This document shows, piece after piece, positions 17,659 to 29,696 of a stretch of DNA of 64,000 nucleotides. Within the stretch, counting starts at the first letter, position 1; each line of letters opens with the position of its first letter. This DNA is from Bidens hawaiensis (Eukaryota > Streptophyta > Magnoliopsida > Asterales > Asteraceae). A model generated the notes under the pieces. That model worked only from the letters and a program-made list of their open reading frames with translations. It did not search any database and had not been told where the DNA came from. Where the stretch lies: the NCBI GenBank assembly GCA_021521415.1, contig JAIQDT010000061.1, positions 4,588,001-4,652,000 on the forward strand. The letters run 5' to 3'. Position numbers and translations under genes: made by a program.

Positions 17659-18456
17659 TGACCCTTCTCAAGAAACCTATGGATTTCTAACAAGTTTTAA
17701 CGCACACCAATATTAAAAATCAAGTTCGCTTACGGTCACCTAATTGTTTATAATTTAGTTCCTTTATACGAAATCCTACCTTACAGTGCGGAAATCAAAG
17801 GCAGATTAATATATCAAATTGATTCAATAGACAAATAATCAAACCTAGACGGACTCCTTATGAAGAACTAAATCTAGCAAGATCAAATGATAAAGATCTA
17901 ACGATAACCTAGCACCTTACAACTATTTAGGTTAGCAGCACACTTAGGTTTATTTAATTAATAGTTATTATTCCTATGATCTTATTAGAAATCAATCATA
18001 AAATAATCATAAACACAAAAGTAGATGGCCTAATAGCAACCTATCATAATGACAAACAATAACCAAGGCAACTATGGAATAATAACAATTAATCAAACAA
18101 TCCTAAATATCCATACACATCAATTTAATATAAGTAAACCTTTTACTAAACCATAAAAACCGTAACACAAATAAATCCCAAATCAAAACAAAACGTCAAA
18201 GTAGGTTCATCATAAGCCTTGGCAGTCTATAACGTTTAGCCTAGCATCTCAAAAACAAACAAAACAATAATAGACGAAATCATGGCGACAATAAATAAGA
18301 ACGGAAGAATAAAGGCGATAAAACCCGGAGTCTTCGTCCTTGAATATTAAGCACTTCGCCTGTTGATTCCTCGACTCCAAAGCTGTCAGAAACTCGCCTC
18401 GGAACTCACCAAATTCGTATGGTCTTCAAGGTATGATTAATGGTGAGTTTAGGGGT

Positions 18457-18466
18457 CTTTATATAG
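18457..18466 (-). promoter_or_regulatory. TATA box of element B 5' LTR
   Basis: The minus strand reads CTATATAAAG, identical to the copy at 167-176. It lies in the LTR that would drive the element's transcript. Confidence 0.55.
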
Positions 18467-18835
18467 GCAACAGGAGGTCCAAAAATAGGTTAAACAGGAA
18501 GATTCTGGAAGCATGCACCGCGACCACACCCGCCGCGCCGCGCGGCGGGCTCTTCCTCCGTCGCGTGGCGCACCGGCCAAAAGGGGGGTGGGGGCTGGTC
18601 CACTTTGCTGGTCCGGTTCATTCGTGGTTCGGTCCGGTTCGTTTTCTGTCGCATCGGTTCTCCGGTTCGGCTTGTTTTTGCTCCTTTTTCGCCCTCTTTT
18701 CACCGAAATTATAAACCGAAACTTAGGACATAACAATATGTTAGTAGTATACAAATCTTACAAGAAACCGACCAAAACTAATAAAATAATAGATAAAATA
18801 TACACGGGATTTAATGAATAATAAACGTTATATCA

Positions 18836-19369
18836 ATAACGAATCACATACATTAAGTCATTCGTTAAACTAACGAATTTTATTCTTAATACTTTAACGA
18901 ATTGACTAAGATTCGTTATTCTTATTCGTTACAACTTTCAACGAATTATATAGTCATTCGTTAACAAATTAACGAATCGGACCATCATTCGTTATATCAG
19001 TAACGAATCTGACTTCATTACCCACTTTGACTAACAAAAGTCAAGTTTACACTTAATTTTGACTTATTAAAGTGAAAAACGACGATGAATATCTTCGGAA
19101 CGTTTGATATTCTATATCCTTCAACAATTAACCATAACAATGATGATAGATAATCGGTTTAATACACTAAACACGGATCATCTGTTCTAAAATTGATTCG
19201 ATTATAAAGTTTAATAGAACTTAACTATTCGGTTAATATGCAATAATCAACTAAACCAGTAAACCCTTAAACATCCAATGAAAATCCATACAAATTATAT
19301 CATGGTCATCGCCAATACCTGTAGAACAGAAATTGGTTAATCAATTGTGACAATGAGCAGGTATAAGAT
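18836..19369 (-). mobile_element. Fragment of element F (C-family Copia 3' noncoding DNA)
   Basis: Read on the minus strand this segment aligns by eye with 33150-33560 of element C. It shares a T-rich tract ending CAG-GTA (19316-19321), GTCAAA repeats, then dense ATTCGTTA/TAACGAAT motifs at 18836-19020. It continues where the F sequence at 36105 stops, so element C appears to have inserted between them. It holds no gene. Its left side is cut by the end of element B. Confidence 0.6.
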
Positions 19370-19888
19370 TGTTGATACACGTTTTGTACGTCTCAGTCTT
19401 TATCAGGGTATTAATGTAATTAATCTAAAGTTTAGGGCTCTTATTGTAAATATGGCTAAATGGGCCATTCGCTCTAATGTAATGTTACATTCGTTACCCC
19501 GTAACGAATTTAACACATTCGTCTAATCTGTAAGATCATTCGTTAACCCAGATTAACGAATGAGATAACGAATGAGGGCTACTCGTTATATTTTAAATGT
19601 ATTAATGAATGAAGAGTTCATTCGTGTGGTTAATGTAACGAATGACACATTCCTTAACTGTTATGTTAACGAATGTGGTCACCCCCTATATATATGCTGT
19701 AAATTATTCATTAATGTAAGCCTTTTCAAGCTTGTTTATCAATTCTCTCTCATCACTCTGCCAATTCATTCTCTCACATCATTCATATCAACCATAACGT
19801 ATATCGACTCTAATCGTATACCTAAACATCATGTATCGTTGTAATCATAAGATCTAGATCCTGTTAGTCTTAACTCAAAGCTCTTTCA
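19370..19888 (+). repeat. Element C 5' LTR
   Basis: It starts TGTTGATACACG and ends CTCTTTCA, two bases before the primer site. It carries several ATTCGTTA/TAACGAAT motifs (19480-19680). Confidence 0.92.
19686..19696 (+). promoter_or_regulatory. TATA box of element C 5' LTR
   Basis: CTATATATATG lies about 200 bp before the LTR end, and it is conserved at 35964-35974 in the 3' LTR. Confidence 0.55.
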
Positions 19889-19890
19889 AG

Positions 19891-19902
19891 TGGTATCAGA
19901 GC
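19891..19902 (+). other. Element C primer-binding site (initiator Met)
   Basis: A perfect TGGTATCAGAGC lies two bases after the 5' LTR. Confidence 0.93.
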
Positions 19903-21017
19903 TTTGGATCTGATCTACGATACATAATCAAGTTTTAATCGTAATCAATTGAACAATTTTGAACATGAATTGATTGATTTTTGTGATTTAAATTGAAGTT
20001 CAAAATCAGAGTCTGGTTATTTGTTAAATTGAACTTGATTGAAGAATGTTTGTGAATTCGGACATGGCTAGATAGGTTCGGATTTGGTGTTGGATGGTTT
20101 TGGAATATGTTTTTAAGTAGTTTCAGTAAGATTCGGACGAGTTTGAAGTTGAAATTGGAAGTTTGAATCGTTGAAGACTGATTCGTTAAGATGAAGTCTT
20201 ATTCGTTAGGATGAAGACTGATTCGTTACACTCATTCGTCATGCTATCTTATTCGTTCAACCTTATTCGTTCAACTTTCATTCGTTAAAGCCTGATTCGT
20301 TAAGCCATATTCGTTAATTCCCTTCATTCGTTATGGTGATCTTCATTCGTTAAGCCTGTTAACGAATGAGCTTATACGTTAAAACCTCCTATTCGTGTGA
20401 ACAGTGTACGAATGAACATTCGTTGAGAAGTCATATTTGTTAACTTTCATTCGAATATCTTAGACATTCGCTAAAGTAATCAACTTTTAACGAATATACC
20501 ATTCGTTAAAGTATCTTAGTTTTAACGAATATTATATTCGTTAAAACCTATTCGTTCATTCGTTAATCTGTTAACGAATGTGAAGAGATTCATTTAAACC
20601 CATTCGTTACTTGTTCATTCGCTACTGACTCATTCGTGTGAACAAGTAAACCTTGTTAAATCTCTGAAGTTTATCAGTTGGTTTATGATGGCTGCTTAGA
20701 ATTCATCTTATTATGCATTAGCATCACAGAATGTCTTATTGCAATAAATGCTGACGATGGATAACGAGATAGGCAGTCATAATAAATGTCCCAATACATA
20801 AACCAACTGATAAACTTCAGAGATTTAACAAGGTTTACTTGTTCACATGAATGAGTCAGTAGCGAATGTCTTATTGCAATAAATGCTGACGATGGATAAC
20901 GAGATAGGCAATCATAATAAATGTCCCAATACATAAACCAACTGATAAACTTCAGAGATTTAACAAGGTTTACTTGTTCACATGAATGAGTCAGTAGCGA
21001 ATGTCTTATTGCAATAA
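19903..21017 (+). other. Element C leader with ATTCGTTA array and rearranged repeats
   Basis: The stretch 20160-20640 is packed with ATTCGTTA, TAACGAAT and near variants in both orientations. From 20731 a 135-bp unit is repeated (20731-20865, 20866-21000, then a partial copy running into gag). Each unit joins the first 60 bp of gag to a reversed copy of 20615-20685. A 143-codon minus-strand frame here (20683-21114) is only a by-product of these repeats. Confidence 0.75.
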
Positions 21018-21063
21018 ATGCTGACGATGGATAACGAGATAGGCAGTCATAATAAATGTCCCA
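20731..21063 (+). repeat. 135-bp tandem duplication carrying the element C gag start
   Basis: Units begin at 20731, 20866 and 21001 with the same atgtcttattgcaataaatg. The spacer in each unit is the reverse complement of upstream leader sequence (about 20615-20685). Only the third copy continues into gag. Confidence 0.88.
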
Positions 21064-21884
21064 AGCTGTTGAAACTATCGGACTTTGCCCGTTGGGAACC
21101 AAGATTCCGTGCACATCTAGGATCTGTGCATCCTAGCAGTGTTCGTTTCCTTGATGATGTTTATGCTGCACCACTGATTGGTAATGACAACACGAGTTGG
21201 ACTCCGAAACCGTTTAAAGAGTATGAGACACATGAGTTGAAGGACTTTGAAAGTGAGATGAAAGCTTATTCTACTCTCACTATGGCTTTACCGGAACATA
21301 TTTTTCATCAATATAGTACGATCAAAGTCTGTGCTTCACTGTTTACTACCTTGAAAACCAGAAGTTTGGGCAATACTCTCGAAAGCAAGAAGACTTTGGG
21401 GAAATTCCAATTCAGAAACTTTATTCTTATGAAAAATGAAACTGTAGAAGAAATGATCAACTGTTTTAGCCACTTGATTGTTGAAATGTCTTCTGTTGAT
21501 CTTGAGCCAACAGAACAGGACAAGATTGATACTTTGAAGAATGCTTTACCTACAGACTATTCAACGTTCCTGTTTGTGCCTAAAGAGAATGGATTCTTTC
21601 AGAAACCTGAACTAACTGCTGTAGAATTCACTAACAAGATCGAAGAAAGGGAATTCGATCTTAAATGTCAATCTACTTTGAAAGAAAATCAACATCGGCA
21701 GTCGTCAACTCAAAACCCGTTACTTTATGGTGGTGCATTACCAGCAAATAATGCGACAAGTTCAATGCCTATTAATGCATTCTTTGCTCAATCCCAAGAG
21801 GATCCTAACGTAAACAGTCCTCATAATGTATGTTTCATGGCGAGTGGTGCAACTGGCAACTCAAATGCTCATACTTCAACCTAA
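21018..21884 (+). pseudogene. gag: Element C Gag, capsid part
   Basis: The frame of 288 codons has the Copia Gag N-terminal pattern: KLLKLSDFARWEPRFRAHL, then ITMALP-like LTMALPEHIF and NETVEEMINCFSHLIVEM. It ends at an in-frame TAA (21882-21884), and the rest of Gag continues in the same frame at 21885. The start lies inside the third copy of a local duplication, and another ATG follows three codons later. Confidence 0.82.
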
Positions 21885-24143
21885 CCTAAGGTCAATTTAC
21901 AAGAAGTTGAACAACAGTTCGCTTTTGTATGTGCGTTCATGACTTCATATGAACAACTGGTGGGATGTAAGATTGCTACGAGTGATCTAACAGATGAGGA
22001 CTACGATCAAATCGACACAGATGATCTTGAGCTTATGGATTTGAAGTGGAACATGGCCATGATTTTTAGAAAGGTTAAAAGATTCATGCAACAAACGGGA
22101 AAAGATCTTCCCACGTTGAACAATAGGGTTGGGTTTGATAAGTTAAAAGTCAAGTGTTATAATTGCAGTGAATTTGGATTTTTTGCCAAAGAGCGTGACA
22201 AGCCGAAGAAAGATTATTCTGGCTCACGCAATTCTGACCGTGCTTCTACAAAGTCTTCATCTGGAGGAGATAAAAGTAACACTGCTGGCTCTGGTGATCA
22301 AGACAAATCTCCTATTACTCAAGCTTTATTGGTAAATGATGGAGTTGATTGGTCTCGGCGCTTATTGGGAAACCAGACAAACGTTGCTATTGTTGAGCCT
22401 GTGGAGAATTTTGAGGATGCCAGTAGCGATAATGTGTTGGAGAGTAGTGATTCATCTGACTCGGAAACTGACAGTGATCAATCTCTGTTATCTCAACCAG
22501 AATCAACTCCTGAGAAAACTGAATCTTATGCTTGCATGGCTAAGATTGATGAGGTATGTCCTACACCTCAAATTAATGTAAATGATCCTGCATCAATAAT
22601 GGTGAAGTGTTCTGAGTGTGCTGTGTTAAAAGCCAAACTTGAAACAGCATTAACACAAAACAATACATTTACTAATGATTACTTTACTATCAAGGAATGC
22701 TATAAGCAAAAGACAAAATTGCTTGCGCAAGCAAATCTGAAAATTCAGAAATTATCAGATAATAATCATGATCTTAAAGCTAAGGTCCATTGTAAAATTA
22801 TTGAAGTGGATCAACATTTAAAGGAGATTCTTCGTCTTCGAACTTGCATTTCCAATCTCGAACAAGAAAAAATGGAATTAAATCATAAACTTAGTAAATT
22901 CAGAGATTCTTCTTTCTTGTTGAATGAAATAATCGAGGTTAATCATTCACATAAAAAGAACGGAAAAGCAGGTTTGGGATACGTCGAAATTCCTCCTCCA
23001 TTTAATCAGGATTACAATAGCATTCCTAAGACAGAAAATTCTTTGAATATGTCTACTGATAAACCTGAAAATTTTGATTCATTTGAACTGACTAGTGAAC
23101 CAGTTAATATTGAAAGCAAAATGGTGTTTACCAAAAATGAAATAAACGGTTCAATTGAGGAGCTAATTGAAACAGATGTGATTGTTAAAAATAAGGACAT
23201 TCCAATTGACAATCACATTCTGTGTGAACCAGATGATTTTGAAAAAGCTGTTTATGGTGCAAAATCCTCAAGTGTTTCTTCAAACAATTCACGTGTTCCT
23301 AAGGATATTCCTAAAGTAATTCCAAAGGAACATGTTAATGTAACTTCCACAGGCAAGCCTTCAGTGTCTGATGAGGAATTAATGCAATTCATTAATCCTC
23401 CACTGAAAACATCAACTGGAAAAGTATTTAAATTAAAAGGTCTCTCAAAAGTGTTTTCAGACAAAAAAGTTCCATTGAATCTTCTTAAACCAGAATTGAT
23501 TGAAAGTGTATTTCAAGATGAAACTACTGAAATGACTGAACTTGAAAAGAAATTCTTTCAATCAAAAACCAGTAATATTCAAAAACAAAAAACAAATGTT
23601 TTCAAACCTATAAAATTCATAAAATCGTCAGGTGTGGAAAATTCATCGAATTTGACAAATCTTGAATTTTACAAAACAAAGAAGGGTTTAAAACATGAGT
23701 CATCAAAGAAGGCCACTTGTGGAATACCTAAATCTGTTGATCTTAAAACTTTGATATTACTACCGACCGGTATATCATCACAACAAAGTTTAGACTCTCG
23801 ACTGTGTGTCAAGTGTGGTGAACCGGGTCATGTTTCAAGACGATGCAAGGCAAAGATCAAAAATATCAAAGATTATTCAACTTGCAAGACTAAATCTTTT
23901 TCAAACACAAAGGAAAATCAAGTTGGTGATTCCATGATAATGTATCCAAACATCAATCCGAGGAAAGTAATTCGGGTTGATGCTCTTAAAGTATTAAACA
24001 CATGTGTTGATCGTGCTCAACCCATCTGTTTAAACATAGATTCGGAAAGAATCCGTGATGGTTATCTTAAGAAGAAAACTAAGAAAACTACCACTTATTC
24101 TCAAGTACCAAATACGTGTGTTAAAGGGAGAGCCCAAGACTGA
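21885..24143 (+). pseudogene. gag: Element C Gag, zinc knuckles and coiled-coil region
   Basis: This continues the Gag frame after TAA 21884. It has DEDYDQIDTDDLELMDLKWNMAMI (shared with A) and a first zinc knuckle that is degenerate (CYNCSEFGFFAKER, having lost His and the last Cys). A long coiled-coil-like stretch (about 22600-22930) and a GLGYVEIPPPFNQDY motif follow, then an intact C-terminal knuckle CVKCGEPGHVSRRC near 23805-23846. The length (about 730 codons after the stop) is unusually long for Copia but matches Sirevirus-like Gag. It ends at TGA 24141-24143, inside a hairpin loop. Confidence 0.82.
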
Positions 24144-24152
24144 GGCTTGGCT
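24131..24152 (+). other. Hairpin containing the element C gag stop
   Basis: The arms AGCCCAAG and CTTGGCT pair with one bulged C, and the loop holds the TGA stop (24141-24143). Element E has the same structure at 40889-40911. Confidence 0.6.
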
Positions 24153-24163
24153 GCCTCTTTGGA

Positions 24164-24188
24164 CTAATCATTTTACTTGTTTGTGCAG
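24164..24188 (+). promoter_or_regulatory. Putative splice acceptor at the element C gag-protease junction
   Basis: CTAAT (24164-24168) is followed by a T-rich stretch and TTTGTGCAG ending at 24188. Protease codons begin in phase right after. A second in-frame stop (TAA) lies within the branch-point-like sequence, so plain readthrough would need to pass two stops. Confidence 0.55.
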
Positions 24189-25428
24189 TGTACATCTAGG
24201 TCCGTATCAAGTCAAAAATGGATATTGGATAGCGGATGTTCTCGGCATATAATCGGCAATCTAGACCTTCTGAACAACATTAAAGATATTCAAGGGGGTT
24301 ATGTGGCGTTTGCTGGTAATCAAGGAGGAATGATTACAAAAGAAGGGGAAGTTTCAAACGGTAGAAAAACGTTTGAAAAGGTTAATTATTGTGAAAAGGT
24401 GGATCACAATCTGTTGAGTGTTTCACAGATTTGCGATAAGATGTTCACCACCATATTCACCAACATGTGTTATTCTTCAACCGGGATACACAATTCCAGA
24501 AGACTTGGTTGTCATGAGTTAGAATGTCAAAGTTTCGCCTTCATCTACTTGCTTCGTGTCTAAAGCAACGGAGAAAGATTCTATTCTTTGGCATAGACGC
24601 ATAGGACATATTCACTTAAGAAAAATAAACTTTTTGATGAAAAATGATTTAGTGAATGGTGTGTCCCTCAAGAACTTCAAATTTAATGATCATTGCATCG
24701 TATGCAAGAAGGGGAAACAAAAGAAGAAATCACACCCAACCAAATCACTAAACGATATCGTTACTCCTCTGGAACGACTTCATATGGTTCTCTTTGGTCC
24801 AGTGAACCGTGCTAGCATTGCTGGAGATTTTTATTGTTTAATTGTGAAGGATGATTTCTCTCGTTACTCGTGGGTATTATTTATGGGATCGAAAGATCAA
24901 ACTCCTGTGCTAATTCAGAACCTTATTACAAAGATCGAATCACTTTACAAACTGAAAGTGAGATGAATTCGTAGTGACAATGGAACTGAGTTCAGGAATA
25001 ATGTATTGGATTTCTTCTGTATACAGAAAGGAATTCATCGGGAATTCAGTGCACCTTATGTTCCTCAACAGAATGGGGTGTCTGAACGAAAGAACCGTGT
25101 ACTGATTGAAGCTGCACGTACAATGTTGGCTGATTCAAAGCTACCTGTTCAATTCTGGAATGAAGCTGTGAATACCGCCTGCTACACATTGAATCGCGTA
25201 CTAACGGTAAAGAAGCTCAAGAAGACTTGTTACGAGCTTCTACATAATTGTAAGCCGAACTTAAAGTATTTGGAACCATTTGGGTGTCCATGTACCGTGT
25301 TGAAGAAAGACGTTGGAAAGTTCGATGAGAAAGCTTTTGAGGGTTATTTCTTGGGTTATAACTCTCCGAAGAAGCGGATTTTCAATCTTTCTTCTGGTTG
25401 CGTGGAAGAATGGTATCACGTTGATTGA
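24189..25428 (+). pseudogene. pol: Element C protease and integrase, broken
   Basis: The protease active site is recognisable (WILDSGCSRHIIG, about 24220-24255). After a frameshift near 24480-24560 the GAG-pre-integrase finger (LWHRRIGHIHLRK ... CIVCKKGK) and integrase core follow (first Asp replaced: HMVLFGPV; RSDNGTEF; SERKNR). Stops occur at 24964-24966 and 25426-25428. The loss of the first catalytic Asp in addition to the stops shows that the enzyme is dead. Confidence 0.82.
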
Positions 25429-26707
25429 CAAAGTTATACGACTCCACCAACTGGTACAGGTCCTGATTGGATGTTCGACGACGATCGATTATTTAACTCA
25501 TTTACATCAACAGTTAATGACATACCTAAAGATCTTGTTAGATCGTATTTGGAGGACCAATGTCTCCCAAGTTCAAGGTTTTCTTCGGTTGATGCAAGTG
25601 ACTCTCCTAATGTATCTGAAACGTCAAACGATGTTTCTGAATTCTCCGATGATACTGATTTTGTTGATTTATCATCTGTAATGATAGATGAAGCTTAAGA
25701 AACTACCGAGCCTATCCTAATCAGTGATGATTCATCATCTGTCTCTTTAGACACTACGGCGGAGAATATCACCAATTTGGGTGATAATGTATCTGTTCCT
25801 GCGAATTCTACTTTACAGATTCATTCGCAACATCCACATAATCAGATAATTGGTAATGTGAACGACGGGGTTCGCACAAGGCACCAATTGGCTAACATAT
25901 GTGATGATCAATCTGATCATAATGTATCTCCTACTGAGGATTCGATTGTTTGTGCTTATGCGGATTTGCACTCTTCGGGTATCCTTAGTATCGCACAATA
26001 CACCTGCTTTCTATCACAGATAGAACCAACAAGTGTCACAATGGCACTCACGGAACCATCATGGGTTGAGGCTATGCAGGAGGAGCTGCAACAGTTTGTA
26101 AGACTGGGTGTATGGGACTTAATTGACAAACTCGATTGTGTTAAAAAGGCGATTCCTACAAAATGGGTTTTTAAGTGCAAGAAGGACGATCGTTGGGTTA
26201 TCGTGCGAAATAAGGCACGATTGGTCGTTCTTGGTTACAATCAACAGGAAGGCATAGATTCCGGTGGCACGAATGGAGGCTATACGAATCTTTCTTGCCT
26301 ATGCAGCCTACAAAAACTTCAAAAATTTATCAAATGAATGTGAAATCGGCATTCTTGAATGGAGCAATTCATGAAGAAGTGTACGTAAAACAACCTCCTG
26401 GCTTCGAGGATCCAGACTTTCCTGAGCGTGTTTACCGTTTAAACAAAGCTCTGTATGGTTTGCATCAGGCCCCGAGCGCCTGGTACAGCACGTTGGCTGA
26501 CCATCTGATTGAAAGTGGATTCACGAGGGGAACTGTGGATTGTACGTTATTTTACAAGAATATGGGTGATGATCTGCTCCTCGTCCAAATTTACGTGGAT
26601 GATATTGTTTTTGGTTCGACAACCGATAGTTTATGCAAAGAATTAGAGAAAATGATGCAGACAAAATTCGAAATGAGTTCGATGGGAGAAATGAGTTTCT
26701 TTCTGGG
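25429..26707 (+). pseudogene. pol: Element C integrase tail and first part of reverse transcriptase
   Basis: The acidic linker after integrase (DVSEFSDDTDFVDLSS) and the RT start (MALTEPSWVEAMQEELQQF, KWVFKCKKD) are readable with a TAA at 25696-25698. A small deletion and frameshift near 26265 removes the EVFAPVAR motif. The next frame continues from MNVKSAFLNG through LYGLHQAPSAWY to YVDDIVFGS (about 26594-26620) and is cut at FFLGV by solo LTR H at 26708. Confidence 0.82.
26703..26707. repeat. Left target-site duplication of H (ctggg)
   Basis: ctggg precedes H and recurs at 30456-30460. The RT-RNase H reading resumes there. Confidence 0.93.
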
Positions 26708-29282
26708 TGTGACATCCGTGACAAAACCAAGTACACCTTAGTATTTATATAGCGAATAAGCGATTAACCGCTTATTGCGTAACGAACAAACGATTAACCG
26801 AAAGGGTCTGGTTATGACCCAGATATCCCGAGGGGCCATCTATACGAGATATATGTCTATTATAAGCCAACATACTGATATTAAGGCCTTAGTATGATAG
26901 CAAACTAGTTAAACGAAAACATGCTCGTTTAACTTCCCGCTATGGACTTAAACGCGAAAGACAGTTACAAACCAAGCATTGTATCATCCGCTAAGCCGAA
27001 AAAGACTTACCAAACACTTATTTGAAATGTTTTAAGCGATCCGTGAAAATATTTTCGATTTTTACAAACGTATGGTATGTTTTTATAAATTTACACAAAA
27101 ATAGCCGAAAAACACTCGTTTTCGCACTGTTTGTCGTACCCGTTATATTTTTCACGCCAAAAACCAAACCCGAAATAAATTTAGACTCGGCATTTCATGT
27201 TCGGACACGTAAATCGAGAAAATTGGGCCAAATGGGCCCAAAAAGGGGCCCAACAAGCCCAGCCCGCCAAAGAAGACTTTTCCCCCCTTAAACCCTTTTC
27301 ATATTTAAACAAGTTCTAAGATATTTTGTGATATCTTTTTCATGAGAATTCTGGACATAAGTTCTGCTCCAGCCAGAAAACCTTCAAACCCTAAGGTAAG
27401 GAGCTAAAATAAGTAGCTTTTGTACTTCTTTAAAGTCGTTTAATACCATAAAAACATGTCTTGGTTACTAAAAATCATTCCTAACCGTGTAAAAATCCTA
27501 AAAATGGTTCATAAACATTTTTTGATCATAAACACGGTAAGGAACCTGTTTTGATAGTTTTTTTGGCCATAAACACGGATGAAAGGGTTGAAACGGCGTT
27601 TTTACGGTTCAAAAGTTCGTTTTTGTGCACTAGCCGAAACCCTAAGTTAAGGGCTGTTATGTTGATGAAAAATTGCTTGGTTTGTGATATAGGACTTTTT
27701 CCTAGCTCTCTTAGAAGCACAAGAACCTGAAAACTTGATTAAAAAGTCGGAAACGAGCCAAACCCGCTAAGGTAATACCGAAACACTCGCTTACGGGCTA
27801 TTTATGTTAAGGTTGTGATGTGCATATTTTTAGGACTTGAAATTTTTCAGGGACATCAGGGACCATGTCAATAAGTCCCTGTTCAAATTTAGTAATTTTT
27901 TGACCATCCGAGAATATTTGGCGAATTTATTACCAAATTAGGACGTTTATTTGGGAAAAATATCTAAAATACTTCAAAAATTATGAAATTTTTCTGGGAA
28001 CTCAAATTTGATGTATTTTGATCACATATTAATTTTGAGATCATTTGGAGAAGTCTAAAGGTGTTTTGTACATATGCGTTCGTGCGAATTTTTATAGCCG
28101 AATTTGGGCCGAAAAGAATATTAAACAAGCTTTTTACATTCTGGAATTGATATAGATTGTTTTGGGACATGATTTGAGTATTCAGGAATTTTGGTGAAAT
28201 TTTTGGAAATTGTTTGGGATAAACGAACGATTTTCAGACGAAATATAGCTGATAAAATGAATTTTTATAAATTAATATATCAATAAATAATTCCAGAAAT
28301 ATTTTTATAAAAATATACATATTTTAATTGATAAGCAGCTAAATTTTCATAATTTGATGATTAACGGTTAATTAATTATACTAATTTGAAGATTAAGCAA
28401 ATTCAGTTTTTATAAAAACCGGTAAGTTCGCGACTAACGAACCTGCGGGAATATCAAAACACCAAGAGTGATCAAAAATCATATTTTCAGATTAATTAAG
28501 TAAAAACGAACTTTTCTATGAAAAACCTGGACAATCCGGGTGGATTGTGCGCGTTTCTTCTCAAATCAAACTGAATAAACAGAAACGGGCCCGTGGCTAA
28601 TCCGGGACCCCAGTATGTGATCCTTCTTTATAACTTAATCATTTTATTAACCAATACATTTACCCAAGCTTGTTTCCCCATAACTATTTTCTGAACGTGT
28701 AAACGAACAACTTGGCCCAGCTGGGAAAACGGGAATCTGAGCCAAGTTCGGTTTTAAGTATTATACATTGAACAACATCACAACCTAAGCCTATTGCCAC
28801 TTTCTGGGTGTTCCAGCTATACCCAGATTAGTTATATAGCCCAGTTTAGTACTGAGATTATAATAATATTAAAATATTAATATTATTATAATATGGACTA
28901 TAGGGACTAAGTGATAGCAAGGGAAACGAACCCCGAGCTGACCTCGCACTGAGTGCCTACAAAACTGTGAGTTTCATGACCCCTTTTTTCAAACTGTTTA
29001 CAAACTTTTCTGGTGAAAAGCATGTTCATATGCATTATCTATCTGAAAACGGTTCATAAAGAAAAATACCTGAACCTTCATATATGAAAATTTCCTACAA
29101 ACATAATGATAAACTACGTACTGAGGAAAGGTGATTATTATCGTGATTGATATATTAAATGGAAACACTACGAATGCCAAAACATAATGAAATCATACGT
29201 GACAACCTGTTTATACAAATATGCTATATAATGCTAAACACAACAGGTTGAGGAAATAACGTGGTCTGTAATGACCATGGGG

Positions 29283-29313
29283 CTATTGTGGGCGGAAAGG
29301 GGGGCCACAATAG
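29283..29313. other. Hairpin with G-rich purine loop in H (first of three)
   Basis: CTATTGTGG (29283-29291) pairs perfectly with CCACAATAG (29305-29313) around gcggaaagggggg. Weaker relatives with TGTGG/CCACA stems and G-rich loops are at 29748-29769 and 29913-29934. Confidence 0.7.
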
Positions 29314-29316
29314 TAC

Positions 29317-29696
29317 TAAACTAAAGTTGAGTATGGCCTATGAGCCAAGTTCTGCTGCAACTTACTAAACTAAAGTTGAGTATGACCTATGAGCCAAATT
29401 CTGCTGCAACTTATAAACTAAAGTTGAGTATGGCCTATGAGCCAAGTTCTGCTGCAACTTATAAACTAAAGTTGAGTATGGCCTATGAGCCAAGTTAAAC
29501 TAAAGTTGAGTATGGCCTATGATCCATGTTCTGCTGCAACTTATAAACTAAAGTTGAGTATGGCCTATGAGCCAAGTTCTGCTGCAACTTATAAACTAAA
29601 GTTGAGTATGGCCTATGAGCCAAGTTCTGCTGCAACTTACTAAACTAAAGTTGAGTATGGCCTATGAGCCTAGTTCTGCTGCAACTTATTAAACGA
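29317..29696. repeat. Tandem repeat in H, about 8 copies of 48 bp
   Basis: The core ctaaagttgagtatggccta recurs at 29321, 29370, 29418, 29466, 29500, 29548, 29596 and 29645. The spacing is 47-49 bp except one shortened 34-bp copy. Each unit ends with ctgctgcaactta. Confidence 0.92.

Larger units (their letters stand above)
1..18835 (-). mobile_element. Element B: Athila-like Ty3 retrotransposon lacking RT and integrase, split by element A
   Basis: Two copies of a TG...CA-bounded LTR flank a gag-protease interior read on the minus strand. The left (3') LTR is cut by the window start and ends at 557. The right (5') LTR runs 4918-18835 and is interrupted by element A at 5364-17653. The primer site at 4897-4911 matches the Athila/Tat type, and the protease has the DLGAS active-site variant usual in Athila. 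Nothing between 558 and 2265 encodes RT, RNase H or integrase, so this copy could move only with proteins from another element. The outer TSD cannot be checked because the left end lies outside the window. Confidence 0.85.
4918..18835 (-). repeat. Element B 5' LTR, interrupted by element A
   Basis: The LTR consists of 4918-5363 and 17659-18835, about 1.62 kb once element A and one copy of its TSD are removed. It begins TGATGTGC and ends ...TATATCA on the plus strand. The outer 536 bp match 1-557. The portion 17659-18299 has no counterpart in the window because the other LTR is truncated there. Confidence 0.85.

Noticed and set aside
20683..21114. A 143-codon minus-strand frame with internal repeats
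   Set aside because: It is produced by the 135-bp duplication of the gag start; the unit is a multiple of three, so the frame stays open by chance.
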